From Pseudomonadota bacterium (GTDB lineage: Bacteria > Myxococcota_A > UBA796 > GCA-2862545): a stretch of 64,000 nucleotides of DNA. The stretch is taken from contig SXOB01000036.1 of NCBI GenBank assembly GCA_005776945.1, positions 16,460 to 80,459 on the forward strand. The letters run 5' to 3'. The number at the start of each line of letters is the position of its first letter. Positions within the stretch are counted from its first letter, which is position 1. The notes beneath the pieces are model-generated. The model did not search any database. It was given only the letters and a program-made list of their open reading frames with translations, and was not told where the DNA came from. Made by a program: the position numbers and the translations under genes. Shown here piece after piece: positions 56,282 through 64,000 of this stretch.

Positions 56282-58511
56282 GTCGGTTCAAGTGCTCGCG
56301 CTCGCGCTCGTAGCCTGTGCGGACGGCCCCGCGATCGTCCCCGCTTCGACCGATGGTCAGACGGACGCTCCGGAACCCACCGATGTGCCGACGGATGGGC
56401 CCACGGACGCGCCGCCGACCGGCACGCCGACGGTGGCCTTTGGGTTGGACGAACGTCCGCTGAACCTGACCTGCGTTGCGCCCGAACCGCCTTTCTCCGT
56501 AGGTACGTTGGCCTTTGAACGACGTTTCGGCGCACTTGAATTCGAGCGTCCGGTGTGGATGGCGCCGGTTCCGGAGCAGGACGTCTGGCTGATCGCGGAG
56601 CAGTACAACGGTCGATTCCTTCGCTTCCTGGACGACAACGAGACGTTGGAGGCCACGGTCGCATTGGACGTCGAGGCGCTCATCGAAGTCGGCAACAACG
56701 AAGGTGGCCTGCTTGGCGCTGCGTTCCATCCGGACTTTGCCTCGAACGGCTACCTCTTCGTGTCGTTCACCAAGCCGATCACGGCCGGCCACACCGGCGA
56801 TCACGTCAGCGAAATCGCACGATTCACGTCGTCCGACGGCGGCCTGACCTTCGACCCCGCATCGCGGAAGACCATCTTCGAGTTGGACCACCCGGCGTTC
56901 AACCACAACGGGGGGCATGTCGTCTTCGGGCCCGATGGGTATCTTTACTTTGGGATGGGCGACGGCGGCTCCGGCGGCGATCCTTGGAACAATGCGGAAA
57001 ATCCGTTTGCTCTACTCGGCAAGATTCTCCGATTCGACGTCGACGTCGGCGACCCCTACGGCATCCCGCTCGACAACCCCTACGCCGACGGCGTCAACGG
57101 GGCCCCCGAGGTCTTCGCGCTTGGCCTTCGCAACCCATGGCGCTTCGACTTCGATCCCGTCTCCGGCGACCTATGGGTCGGCGACGTAGGCCAAAACGAT
57201 TGGGAGGAAATCGACCTCGTCGAATTAGGGGGCAATTACGGCTGGAATACGGTCGAGGGCTTTGACTGCTACGGCGGGGGCGGCTGCGACAAGTCGGGGC
57301 TGATACATCCCGTCGCCGTCTATGAGAATTCTCCGGGCGCTGCGGTGACGGGCGGCGTGGTGTACCGGGGGGAGGCGATCCCGGAGCTCCAGGGCGTCTA
57401 CCTCTACATCGATTACTCGTTCAAGGACCTTTGGGCGCTGCTCTACGATCCCGCGACGGGGCTTCCCGCGCCGACTCAGGTGGCGACGAATACGCAACGA
57501 TCGGTCAGCCACTTCGCGACGGCGCACGACGGGCGGGTCTTCGTGCTCGACCACAGCGGATCGAAGGCCACCGGCATTTTCGAGCTTGTTCGCGATGACG
57601 TCGACCCTGGGCCGGATCCGTTCCCAGCGCTGTTGTCGGAGACGGGCTGTTTCGACGCCGCCGATCCCACGATTCCCGACCCGGGGCTGATTCCCTACGA
57701 ATTGAACCAGCCGTTCTGGTCTGACGGGCTCGACAAGAAGCGATGGATGGCCCTTCCTTCGGGCGCGACGATTACCGAAGAGAGCGACGGCGATTGGGTG
57801 TTCCCAATTGGAACCGTGCTCGTCAAGGAAATCTCGCACGAGGGCACCCGCATCGAGACGCGGCTGTTCATGCGGCACCCCGACGGTAATTGGGGCGGTT
57901 ATTCCTACGCCTGGGACGACGCCCAGATCGACGCCACCCTGCTCGCGGCGGGCCTTGCCGTCGAGTTGTCGGACCAAACCTGGAATGTGCCGTCCCGAGC
58001 CGAATGCCTCAGCTGCCACACGACCGTGGCGGGCGGCTCGCTCGGACTCGAGACGGCCCAACTTGAGCGCATGGCAACCTACCCGGCCGGGAAGGCTGAT
58101 CAGCTTGCGACGCTCGAGCACATCGGCCTGTTCGCGACTCCCTTGACGGGCAGGGGGGATCCCGTGGAGACACTCGATTCGATCGCCGACCTGACGACCC
58201 GAGCGCGCGACTACCTGCACGTCAATTGTGCAGGCTGTCACGTCGACGGCGGACCCACGCGCGCCGAGCTCGATCTCCATCGCGGCACGTCGCTCGCAGA
58301 CTCGGGTCTCTGCCTCGAACCTACATTGGGCGATCTTGGCGTTCCAGGAGCCATGGTCGTCACGCCCGGCGACCCGTCGATGAGCGTGCTGTTTGACCGC
58401 ATGGGTCGCCGTGACGCGTGGGGGATGGCGCCTCTTGGGACGACCGTCGTCGACGCCGATGGCTTGGCCGTGGTGGACGCCTGGATCAGCTCGATGGCGA
58501 CCTGCCCATAG
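56280..58511 (+). CDS. Sugar-dehydrogenase-like propeller fused to a diheme c-type domain, lipoprotein
   Basis: A 743-residue lipoprotein, GGAGGACGTC then ATG 56280, signal MSVQVLALALVAC (cysteine 13). A Thr/Asp/Pro linker follows. Residues about 70-430 are a glucose/sorbosone-dehydrogenase-type PQQ beta-propeller (HPDFASNGYLFVSFT, FNHNGGHVVFGPDGYLY, ALGLRNPWRFDFD, VGDVGQNDWEEID). Residues 440-743 match the family of conserved diheme cytochromes beside such dehydrogenases (PYELNQPFWSDGLDKKRW), with CLSCH (about 576) and CAGCH (about 650). It is probably a periplasmic or surface redox enzyme passing electrons from the propeller to the hemes. It converges with the next gene, 4 bp apart. Confidence 0.88.
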   Translation: MSVQVLALALVACADGPAIVPASTDGQTDAPEPTDVPTDGPTDAPPTGTPTVAFGLDERPLNLTCVAPEPPFSVGTLAFERRFGALEFERPVWMAPVPEQDVWLIAEQYNGRFLRFLDDNETLEATVALDVEALIEVGNNEGGLLGAAFHPDFASNGYLFVSFTKPITAGHTGDHVSEIARFTSSDGGLTFDPASRKTIFELDHPAFNHNGGHVVFGPDGYLYFGMGDGGSGGDPWNNAENPFALLGKILRFDVDVGDPYGIPLDNPYADGVNGAPEVFALGLRNPWRFDFDPVSGDLWVGDVGQNDWEEIDLVELGGNYGWNTVEGFDCYGGGGCDKSGLIHPVAVYENSPGAAVTGGVVYRGEAIPELQGVYLYIDYSFKDLWALLYDPATGLPAPTQVATNTQRSVSHFATAHDGRVFVLDHSGSKATGIFELVRDDVDPGPDPFPALLSETGCFDAADPTIPDPGLIPYELNQPFWSDGLDKKRWMALPSGATITEESDGDWVFPIGTVLVKEISHEGTRIETRLFMRHPDGNWGGYSYAWDDAQIDATLLAAGLAVELSDQTWNVPSRAECLSCHTTVAGGSLGLETAQLERMATYPAGKADQLATLEHIGLFATPLTGRGDPVETLDSIADLTTRARDYLHVNCAGCHVDGGPTRAELDLHRGTSLADSGLCLEPTLGDLGVPGAMVVTPGDPSMSVLFDRMGRRDAWGMAPLGTTVVDADGLAVVDAWISSMATCP

Positions 58512-58515
58512 GCGG

Positions 58516-59400
58516 TCAAGGTCTGCGTTTCGCGGCTTCCCGGAGGCGCGTCCAGCCCGTTTCGCCGGGCCAGCGTCCCCGGAAGCGCGTCGGGTGGAAC
58601 CGGGTGACGTTGAGCATCCCCCGCGCCGCACTTCGGACGGCATTCATGGGGATATCGATCGTCTCCTCGGGTCCCTGCAGGATGAGCCGATCGACGTCGG
58701 GCACGAGGGGCGATCGGATGTCGATCGGCCAAGACGCGCGGAGGGTCCCGTCCTCACACGCCTCGGCCGTCAGGCACGGGCCGAGGCCGGCCGCTTCCAA
58801 GGCCTGTGCCTGGCGCGCGTAGCGTTCCGCGACAAAGGCGGCGGTGGAGGGCCGCAGGGGGACCACCCGTCCGCCATCGTCGACGGTCCAGAGGCTTGGC
58901 GTGAGGCCATCTTGGGCGCGCGAATAGGCCTGTCCCGCGAGGAGGGCGAGTCGCCACGCCTGATCGGATCGGCCGATGAGCAGGATGCGCGGTGTGGGTG
59001 TGGCCGCCACCGGGGCCGTTCCCAGGGCCGCGCGGAATCCGGCGAGCCAACCGGGAATCCAGAGCCGAGCCGTGGCGTTGCGGTCCTCGGGGTCGACCCG
59101 CCAAAAGTCTTCGTGTCGACCGATACCTTCGCCCCCGACGGCCCGCAGATTGGCCTCTGCGTCCCGCCAAACGGTTTCCGGCGCAATCCCCCAACCGCGC
59201 ACGTGTCGCTGTTCCAATGCGACCCGCATTTCCGGCAAATCGAGCATGGCGACGGCGTGGTGCCAGGGGCCGAACGGCCGAGAGACGAGCGCGCTCTCGG
59301 GGTCGACGAATCCCCGTACCAGGTGGCCGTCGGGCTCCTCGGCACGCCTGAGGCCCACCACGATTCGGCCCTTGGCCTCCTCAAATTGCTCGGGGATCAT
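58516..59400 (-). CDS. Hypothetical protein, 294 residues
   Basis: No family recognised. ATG 59400 overlaps the upstream stop (ATGA). A soluble alpha/beta protein with a Trp-rich N-terminal third (GPWHHAVAMLDLP, VRGWGIAPETVW), then IPGWLAGFRAAL, ILLIGRSDQAWRLALLAGQAY and VDRLILQGPEETIDIP. The order of strands loosely recalls DUF1444-type proteins, but I would not assign it. It is the last gene of the seven-gene coupled run. Confidence 0.7.
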   Translation of the reverse strand: MIPEQFEEAKGRIVVGLRRAEEPDGHLVRGFVDPESALVSRPFGPWHHAVAMLDLPEMRVALEQRHVRGWGIAPETVWRDAEANLRAVGGEGIGRHEDFWRVDPEDRNATARLWIPGWLAGFRAALGTAPVAATPTPRILLIGRSDQAWRLALLAGQAYSRAQDGLTPSLWTVDDGGRVVPLRPSTAAFVAERYARQAQALEAAGLGPCLTAEACEDGTLRASWPIDIRSPLVPDVDRLILQGPEETIDIPMNAVRSAARGMLNVTRFHPTRFRGRWPGETGWTRLREAAKRRP

Positions 59401-60299
59401 CGAATGGGCCCATAGGCGAGTCGGAAATAGGCGGCCCCTGCGGTCACGCCATCAGGGCGATCGAGGTCCGGGGCGACCCCGACGGCGCCGTCGATGTCCC
59501 ATCGTCCGTGTTCCCAGCGGGCCGTCAGCGCGAGCCCGTAGGCCGCGTCGGCATCGAAGGTCGCGACGTCCCCGACTGGCGCCAGCGTCCAGTCGCCGAG
59601 GTTCAAGGCTGGTCCTGCGCGGACGGCGGCGTAGTCCTCGACCCAGAACTCGGCCCACGCTGCACCGGCGAGTGGAACGACGTACGGATTGAGGCCGCCA
59701 AGGCGCGTGGCGGTGGCGACATCGGCGTTTTCGGCCGTGCCGGCGTGGATCTGCAGGTAGGGAGCAAGGAGCCACTCATCGGGCGACCACGTGGCCTGAC
59801 CGTGGGCGAAGGGGGATGCCGCAGCCAATTGGACATCGACGCCGACACGTCCCCAACCTGAGACGCCCGATCGATGAACGCCGAAAACGCCAGCGGCCTG
59901 GCCGACCGTCCGGTCTTCGGAAACCTCGCCGGTCGCCTCCGACTTGGGCGCGAAAGCCCATCGGGTGACGCCTCCTGTCAACCCAACCCAGGTTCCGCCT
60001 GGGCCGTAGGCGATGGAGCCGCCTTGAAGCGCGGCCGTGAACGCGAGTTGGGCGCGAGCGACGTCGGGTTCGCCGCGCGTCCACGGGCTGATCGCGAGGC
60101 CCGCGGCACCGGCCTGGCCCCGCAGGTCGAGCCAGCTTCGCCCGCGCTGGTGCTCGGGCCGGAAGCTGAGTTCCAGCGTGTCGGTGAGCAGCGCGACCCG
60201 CCAACCTCTTCCGGCGGCAACGACGTCGACCATGCCATGTCCGTCGCGGTTGATTTCGGCGCCGACGGCCACATTCGTGGCAACGTCACCCACGGTCAC
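59397..60299 (-). CDS. Predicted beta-barrel-like protein without visible signal peptide
   Basis: 300 residues from GTG 60299 overlapping the lipoprotein stop. The sequence is almost all amphipathic strands with Gly/Ala/Trp turns (GRGWRVALLTDTLELSFRP, WLDLRGQAGAAGLAISPW, AYGLALTARWEHGRWDIDGA), ending FRLAYGPIR. This is the texture of a porin-like outer-membrane barrel. No N-terminal signal peptide is present, so either the start is wrong, the protein is exported by another route, or it is not a barrel. No family recognised. Confidence 0.65.
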   Translation of the reverse strand: MTVGDVATNVAVGAEINRDGHGMVDVVAAGRGWRVALLTDTLELSFRPEHQRGRSWLDLRGQAGAAGLAISPWTRGEPDVARAQLAFTAALQGGSIAYGPGGTWVGLTGGVTRWAFAPKSEATGEVSEDRTVGQAAGVFGVHRSGVSGWGRVGVDVQLAAASPFAHGQATWSPDEWLLAPYLQIHAGTAENADVATATRLGGLNPYVVPLAGAAWAEFWVEDYAAVRAGPALNLGDWTLAPVGDVATFDADAAYGLALTARWEHGRWDIDGAVGVAPDLDRPDGVTAGAAYFRLAYGPIR

Positions 60300-60709
60300 T
60301 CCGCGTCGAACGAGACGGTCGCCACGGCCGGGGGTTCGACGGCGTCGCCATCGACGTAGAACAGCGTCGCGGTGAGCGTGTGGGGTCCGGCCTCACCGAC
60401 GTCGACGGTGGCCTGGGTCGCGTCCAAGAAGGGCTCGACCACCGTGCCGTCGAGTTCCAGGGCGACATAGCCGGACACGATTCCGGTCTCGTCGTGGGCC
60501 GAAGCGGTCGCGATGAACGCGGTCCAAAGGGGCCAAAGGGTGGTTTGGGCAGGTGCTTCCAACTGGAAGTGCTCCACGACCAGGCTGACATCCAACGGTC
60601 CCACGGCCACGACGCTGCCATCGGTCGGGGCAAGAAAAGACAGGCTGGGGAGCTCCACGGCGGTCGTCGCAGTCTCCTGCCCCTGACACGCCGACCACAA
60701 TGCCCACAT
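60296..60709 (-). CDS. Small Ig-like lipoprotein with ultra-short signal
   Basis: 137 residues. GGGGGAGG lies six bases before ATG 60709, giving MWALWSAC with the cysteine at 8. The mature part has a Gln/Glu/Thr linker and one Ig-like beta-sandwich (SFLAPTDGSVVAVGPLDVSL ... GPHTLTATLFYVDGDAV). It overlaps the barrel-like gene by GTGA and follows the hydrolase gene by 20 bp. It probably tethers or accompanies the barrel-like product at the outer membrane. Confidence 0.75.
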   Translation of the reverse strand: MWALWSACQGQETATTAVELPSLSFLAPTDGSVVAVGPLDVSLVVEHFQLEAPAQTTLWPLWTAFIATASAHDETGIVSGYVALELDGTVVEPFLDATQATVDVGEAGPHTLTATLFYVDGDAVEPPAVATVSFDAE

Positions 60710-60729
60710 TTCGGCCTCCCCCGGGTCGC

Positions 60730-61620
60730 CTATCGCGAGGGCTCCGTGCTTTCACCCAGGGCTTCGCGCATCCACGCCATGGCCTCACTCGATTGGTCGA
60801 GGGCGGTACCCCCTGCATGGATTCCGCCGGGCCAGCGGTGGTCCCACCCCTCGATCGTGCACAGTCCAGTGGGCGTGGCGCAGTCGGCCTCGAAGCACGT
60901 CGTCAGGCCGACGGGAATTTCGACGTCCGGTAGGTTGCTGCACGCGTTTCGAGTCCGCCACAGGTTGAGCGTTTCGTCCATGGGCGGGTAAATATTGCCT
61001 CCGGGCCCCGAGCTTGGACCGCCGTCGAAGGGGACATGGGTGTCGGCCAGGCCATGCACGTGGAGCACGGGCCGCGCCGGACCTTCGCAGGTGGGTGGTT
61101 CCGTCATCAGCGGGCCGGCCACCGCCACGACGGCGTCGACCTGGTCCCCTTCACAGCCCCAGCGGTGGGCCATCATCGCGCCGTTGCTGAAGCCGAGTGC
61201 GGCGACGTCCCGGCCACAGGTGCGTTCGCGCAGCGTTTTGGCCAGCAGCTCCAGGAAACCTACGTCGTCGACGTCATCGTTCTGCTCGTCGACGGAACCG
61301 CAGCATGTGCCCGCATTCCAAACCCGGAAAAACGTGCCGCGCCCCTGCGGGAAGGCAGACACCCAAGGTTCGTCGGCATCGACGGATCGGCGGTGGAGTT
61401 CGGTGACGCCGCGGAATTCGTTGGCGCTCTCGACCGCGCCGTGCATGGCGACGGCGATGTCGCGGGGGCCCTCGCCGGGCGGGACGTCGACGATGGCCTT
61501 GCGGCGACGGCCGTCGGGTGTGTCGACGTGGAGGACGTAGGGGCCTTCGCTCGGGAATTCGCCACACGGATCTTCGAGGATCGGCAGTTCGGGGAGGCAG
61601 CCTGCGAGAACGAGGATCAT
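60730..61620 (-). CDS. LpqC-type esterase/PHB-depolymerase-family lipoprotein
   Basis: 296 residues. ATG 61620 overlaps the upstream stop (ATGA), and the signal is MILVLAGC with cysteine at 8. The oxyanion region VAMHGAVESANEF, nucleophile GFSNGAMMAHRWGC (Ser145 in GxSxG), acid region VHGLADTHVPFDGG and C-terminal His in GWDHRWPGG fit the LpqC/Fae1-type poly-3-hydroxybutyrate depolymerase or feruloyl esterase family. It has at least eight cysteines, probably disulfides, consistent with export. The target ester is unknown. Confidence 0.87.
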   Translation of the reverse strand: MILVLAGCLPELPILEDPCGEFPSEGPYVLHVDTPDGRRRKAIVDVPPGEGPRDIAVAMHGAVESANEFRGVTELHRRSVDADEPWVSAFPQGRGTFFRVWNAGTCCGSVDEQNDDVDDVGFLELLAKTLRERTCGRDVAALGFSNGAMMAHRWGCEGDQVDAVVAVAGPLMTEPPTCEGPARPVLHVHGLADTHVPFDGGPSSGPGGNIYPPMDETLNLWRTRNACSNLPDVEIPVGLTTCFEADCATPTGLCTIEGWDHRWPGGIHAGGTALDQSSEAMAWMREALGESTEPSR

Positions 61621-62639
61621 GAGGCGGCCCCGATGCGCTTGGGTCCGCCCCGTTCGGTGATGGCTCGGCGGACGTCGAGGCGTGCGCCGGCGGCCTCGCC
61701 AAGGTGGCGCGCTCGCGTTGGCGCTCTGGCAGCAAAGGTCTTGGCGTGTTGGCGAGGATAACGGGCGTCGAACCACGCCTGCAGGCCCGGCGCGGCGAAC
61801 GGGACGAGGCCCTCGTCGGCGGCGGCTCGGACGCTTCGCTGAAGCGAGCGGGCCACGCCGGACACGAAGCCCGTCAGGTACTCGGCGCGTTCGGAACGGC
61901 CGCGGAGGCCCGCGGCCTCGACCGACCGGCCGGCCGCCGCAACGATGAAATCATAGGTCCATTGCACGACGGCCACGTCTTCTTCGAGACCCATGACCTC
62001 GTATTGGGCCCCTTCGGCACTCCGGTCGTCGAGCCAGGTGTGCACGAGGATCACCTGCACGCCAAACGCGTCGCGAAGCGCGCCGAGCAGAAGGCCTCGC
62101 CAACGCGGATGGCGGCGCGAAATGGGCCCGACACGGCGGGCGCGGAACGGAGGCGCATCTTGGTTCGTTTCCGGGACGTGCGTCAGGTGGTGTTTGGCCA
62201 TCAAGCGATGGGCGGCGGCCAAGGCGGCCTCCGCTTCGCCGAGGACGGGGCTGGTCGCGAGCGCGAGCAGTTTCCGGATGCGTCGGACGGCGGCCGGTTC
62301 ATCGCGTTCCATCGCTTCGGGCCGACCCGCGGCCGAGGGGTCGACGCCAAATTCGCGGCAGACGCGGCGAAAGGCGGGTCCGTGGGCGGTTTCGTCGGTC
62401 ACGCTGAGCACATCGCTGACGTATTGGTGGGCCATTTCGTGGCGGATGACCTCGTCCACCTCCGCCCATGGGGCCGTCGTCGCAAACTGGGGGTCCAGTG
62501 CAAGTGTGCGCGTGCTGGGGTCCCACCGTCCCAACGGGCCCGGAACAAGGGCGAATGTAGGTCGGTGAAGTGCTCGGCGGAAAACGCTGGAATTCAGCAT
62601 CGTCCACGTGGCTTCGATCGCGCGCAGGGTGGGGTTCAC
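61617..62639 (-). CDS. SprT-like zinc metalloprotease with DUF2786 domain
   Basis: 340 residues. Residues 1-100 are a SprT-like domain with the zinc motif HEMAH (67-71). Residues about 112-155 are a DUF2786 domain (RRIRKLLALATSP, AEAALAAAHRLMAKHHL). The rest matches the domain that usually follows DUF2786 in these proteins. It is soluble, with no export signal. SprT-like proteins are known to act on DNA-protein crosslinks in eukaryotes; the bacterial role is unclear. The start overlaps the stop of the ferritin-like gene. Confidence 0.85.
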   Translation of the reverse strand: MNPTLRAIEATWTMLNSSVFRRALHRPTFALVPGPLGRWDPSTRTLALDPQFATTAPWAEVDEVIRHEMAHQYVSDVLSVTDETAHGPAFRRVCREFGVDPSAAGRPEAMERDEPAAVRRIRKLLALATSPVLGEAEAALAAAHRLMAKHHLTHVPETNQDAPPFRARRVGPISRRHPRWRGLLLGALRDAFGVQVILVHTWLDDRSAEGAQYEVMGLEEDVAVVQWTYDFIVAAAGRSVEAAGLRGRSERAEYLTGFVSGVARSLQRSVRAAADEGLVPFAAPGLQAWFDARYPRQHAKTFAARAPTRARHLGEAAGARLDVRRAITERGGPKRIGAAS

Positions 62640-63463
62640 GTCGGAAACCCGAGTTCAGCCAGGTACGTATCGGTGAGCACCGGGCGCCCACGCGAGAATC
62701 GGCTGCGGAAGAGGAGCGCGAGACCCCACGCGACCGCGAAGCCGCGACGCGCCAAACTCGGGTTGTCGCCGATCTCGACCCCGAGGTCGAGCGCTTGGGT
62801 GCGTGCCCGCGCGACGACGTGTGCGGTGAGGGGTTCGAGATGGGCGAGAACGGGGTGGGTGGGGGCGCGTCGGGCGGCGGCGCGGGCGGCAATGGGGGCG
62901 ATCCACAACTGCAATTCGAGGAGCCCCCAGTAGGGCCAGCGGAGTGACGGCCTTTCGGCCAGAAGTCGGCGGACCTCGGCCTCGCCCCACTGTACGTGTT
63001 CGATTTCTTCCGCGCAAATCACACGTAACATCCGCTCGATTTGGCGCCCTACGTCGTCGTCCGCCGGGAGCGTCTGGAGGAGGACTTCGCGAAAAACGTC
63101 GAGTACCAACCCCTCGCCGATGGCATGCTCCATCCACACTTTGAGCGGGTAATGGTGGTTATGCGTCGACAACCAGCGTATCGTCCAGTGGGGCCCTTCC
63201 GGCGTCATGTCGAGTAGCCGGAAAATGCGTGCGAAAAGCTCCAAATGCGACAATTCCTGGCGGGCCTGTCGAACATAGAAGCGCGCCGCCTCAAGGCTCC
63301 GGGCAGAGTGCAGACTCAACCCGCAGTAGACGCCTGTCGCTTCGCCAAAGAGCGCTTGTGAGAGGATAAATCTGACGACTGCGCGATCGACGGGGGCCGT
63401 CAGATCGAAGCGTGCACCTTGGAAGTCGTAGGTGGGCTCGACGGCGGCGACGTCGAGCGACAT
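62636..63463 (-). CDS. Ferritin-like diiron protein
   Basis: 275 residues from ATG 63463, one base after the stop of the heme lipoprotein gene. Four helices carry a carboxylate-bridged diiron site: E41, E70-x2-H73, E117 and E153-x2-H156 (RQELSHLE, AEEIEHVQWGE). This is the pattern of rubrerythrin-like and other ferritin-superfamily oxidases. The C-terminal 100 residues have hydrophobic helices (WPYWGLLELQLWIAPIAAR) that may contact membrane. The substrate or redox role is unknown. Confidence 0.82.
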   Translation of the reverse strand: MSLDVAAVEPTYDFQGARFDLTAPVDRAVVRFILSQALFGEATGVYCGLSLHSARSLEAARFYVRQARQELSHLELFARIFRLLDMTPEGPHWTIRWLSTHNHHYPLKVWMEHAIGEGLVLDVFREVLLQTLPADDDVGRQIERMLRVICAEEIEHVQWGEAEVRRLLAERPSLRWPYWGLLELQLWIAPIAARAAARRAPTHPVLAHLEPLTAHVVARARTQALDLGVEIGDNPSLARRGFAVAWGLALLFRSRFSRGRPVLTDTYLAELGFPT

Positions 63464-63464
63464 G

Positions 63465-63812
63465 TCAGCGCGGCATCCCGGCGTCGATCCACCGCTTGAC
63501 CTGGTCCAGCTCGAAGGGCTCGATGCAGCCGGGTTCGCCGGGTGGGCAGCCGCCACCCTGGGGCATGGTGCCGTCCTCGATTCGGATGGGGATGCACTCC
63601 GCGACGCTGGAGGCGCAGCCGCCGTTCGTTTCGCCGACGACGGTGTCGTAGCTGTCGAGCCAGCACAGGCCGGTTGTGCAACCCGAGTCACCGTGGCAGC
63701 CGCCACAGTAGTTGCTCAACATCGGCTGAACGTCGGCGGCCCAGGAAATCGTGGCCTCTGGGGCCGTGTCGGACGTGTTCGGTTCAGCAGCACAGGCAAG
63801 CCACAGCCACAT
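63465..63812 (-). CDS. Monoheme c-type lipoprotein with ultra-short signal
   Basis: 115 residues, GAGGTTGCC then ATG 63812, signal MWLWLAC (cysteine 7). The mature part has VQPMLSNYCGGCHGDSGC, a CxxCH heme site as in 'planctomycete cytochrome c' domains, several further cysteines, IRIEDGTMPQGG and the closing helix FELDQVKRWIDAGMP. The pattern is complete for a small cytochrome c. The start lies 8 bases after the thiC-like stop, so it may be read from the upstream transcript. Confidence 0.85.
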   Translation of the reverse strand: MWLWLACAAEPNTSDTAPEATISWAADVQPMLSNYCGGCHGDSGCTTGLCWLDSYDTVVGETNGGCASSVAECIPIRIEDGTMPQGGGCPPGEPGCIEPFELDQVKRWIDAGMPR

Positions 63813-63819
63813 GGCAACC

Positions 63820-63990
63820 TCATGGGGTGGGGTTGACGTACAATTCGCCGCCGGACGCCTCGAAATCGGCCGCCTTGGCTGCGAGGCCGCGTGCGACGTC
63901 TTCCTTGAGGTCCTGGCTGATATTCATCGAACAGAAGCGCGGCCCACACAATCTTGCGGCTGGAAAACGTCCCCGTGGCGTAACCGAAAA
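63820..63990 (-). pseudogene. thiC: 3' remnant of a ThiC-like gene at the window edge
   Basis: The last residues fit the C-terminus of phosphomethylpyrimidine synthase ThiC: CGPRFCSMNISQDLKEDVAR, then the AKAADFEASGGELYV ending. ThiC makes the thiamine pyrimidine by radical-SAM chemistry. The first cysteine of the usual CSMCGPxFC cluster motif is not present in this frame, and an in-frame TAA lies at 63993-63991. So the frame is either shifted or truncated within the last 60 bases. The ATG at 63927 would encode only 35 residues. The window edge prevents a final call. Confidence 0.55.
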
Positions 63991-64000
63991 TTAGCAAACA

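Overview
The window is GC-rich (roughly two-thirds G+C by eye) and densely packed, with genes on both strands. It carries several hallmarks of Myxococcota or other predatory/soil 'deltaproteobacteria': many predicted lipoproteins, MopE-type Asp/Cys repeats, thrombospondin type 3 calcium repeats, FG-GAP propellers and MYXO-CTERM-like C-termini. No phage, IS element, CRISPR array or rRNA gene was seen. The taxonomic placement is inferred from protein style and was not tested.

Layout from left to right. (1) 1-6.4 kb: a 3' gene fragment, pheST (PheT looks short), an unknown cytoplasmic gene, and an ExbB-ExbD-ExbD energy-transduction operon. (2) 6.6-12.5 kb: a 1598-residue secreted mosaic (beta-helix, MopE repeats, type 3 repeats), then an unknown gene and a YbjN-family gene. 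(3) 12.5-19.6 kb: a molybdenum hydroxylase resembling 4-hydroxybenzoyl-CoA reductase with fused gamma-alpha subunits, leucyl aminopeptidase, a geranylgeranyl-reductase-like flavoprotein and a MORN-repeat protein. (4) 19.7-25.0 kb: four surface or periplasmic proteins on the plus strand. (5) 25.1-43.7 kb: ten minus-strand genes that mostly touch or overlap. They run from three giant paralogous mosaic lipoproteins through a HAD phosphatase, a frameshifted type 3 repeat lipoprotein, a GerMN lipoprotein and a 1309-residue membrane protein to asparaginase, a 2-hydroxyacid dehydrogenase and a small secreted protein. (6) 43.8-50.5 kb: an alpha/beta hydrolase, a sulfatase-fold lipoprotein lacking the usual nucleophile, a KefF-KefC-like pair and an EF-hand membrane protein. 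(7) 50.9-52.1 kb: tRNA-Ile and tRNA-Ala outside any rRNA operon, and a sigma-70 factor. (8) 52.2-58.5 kb: a thiol-redox operon (VKOR-DsbA fusion, OmpA-like protein, TlpA-like lipoprotein), a transporter and a sugar-dehydrogenase/diheme lipoprotein. (9) 58.5-64.0 kb: seven minus-strand genes, most joined by 4-base overlaps, ending upstream at a thiC-like 3' remnant.

The strongest unexplained signals are these. Many predicted lipoproteins have extremely short, mostly uncharged signal peptides with only 6-12 residues before the lipobox cysteine; the clearest begins MWWVIAC and has an in-frame stop two codons upstream. The three tandem paralogues share a Cys-Asp repeat array, MopE repeats and a seven-bladed propeller that is interrupted before its last blade by a conserved domain of about 170 residues with two conserved cysteines. 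The hydroxybenzoyl-CoA-reductase-like enzyme keeps a four-cysteine loop in its FAD subunit. The 1309-residue membrane protein contains an internally duplicated extracytoplasmic module.
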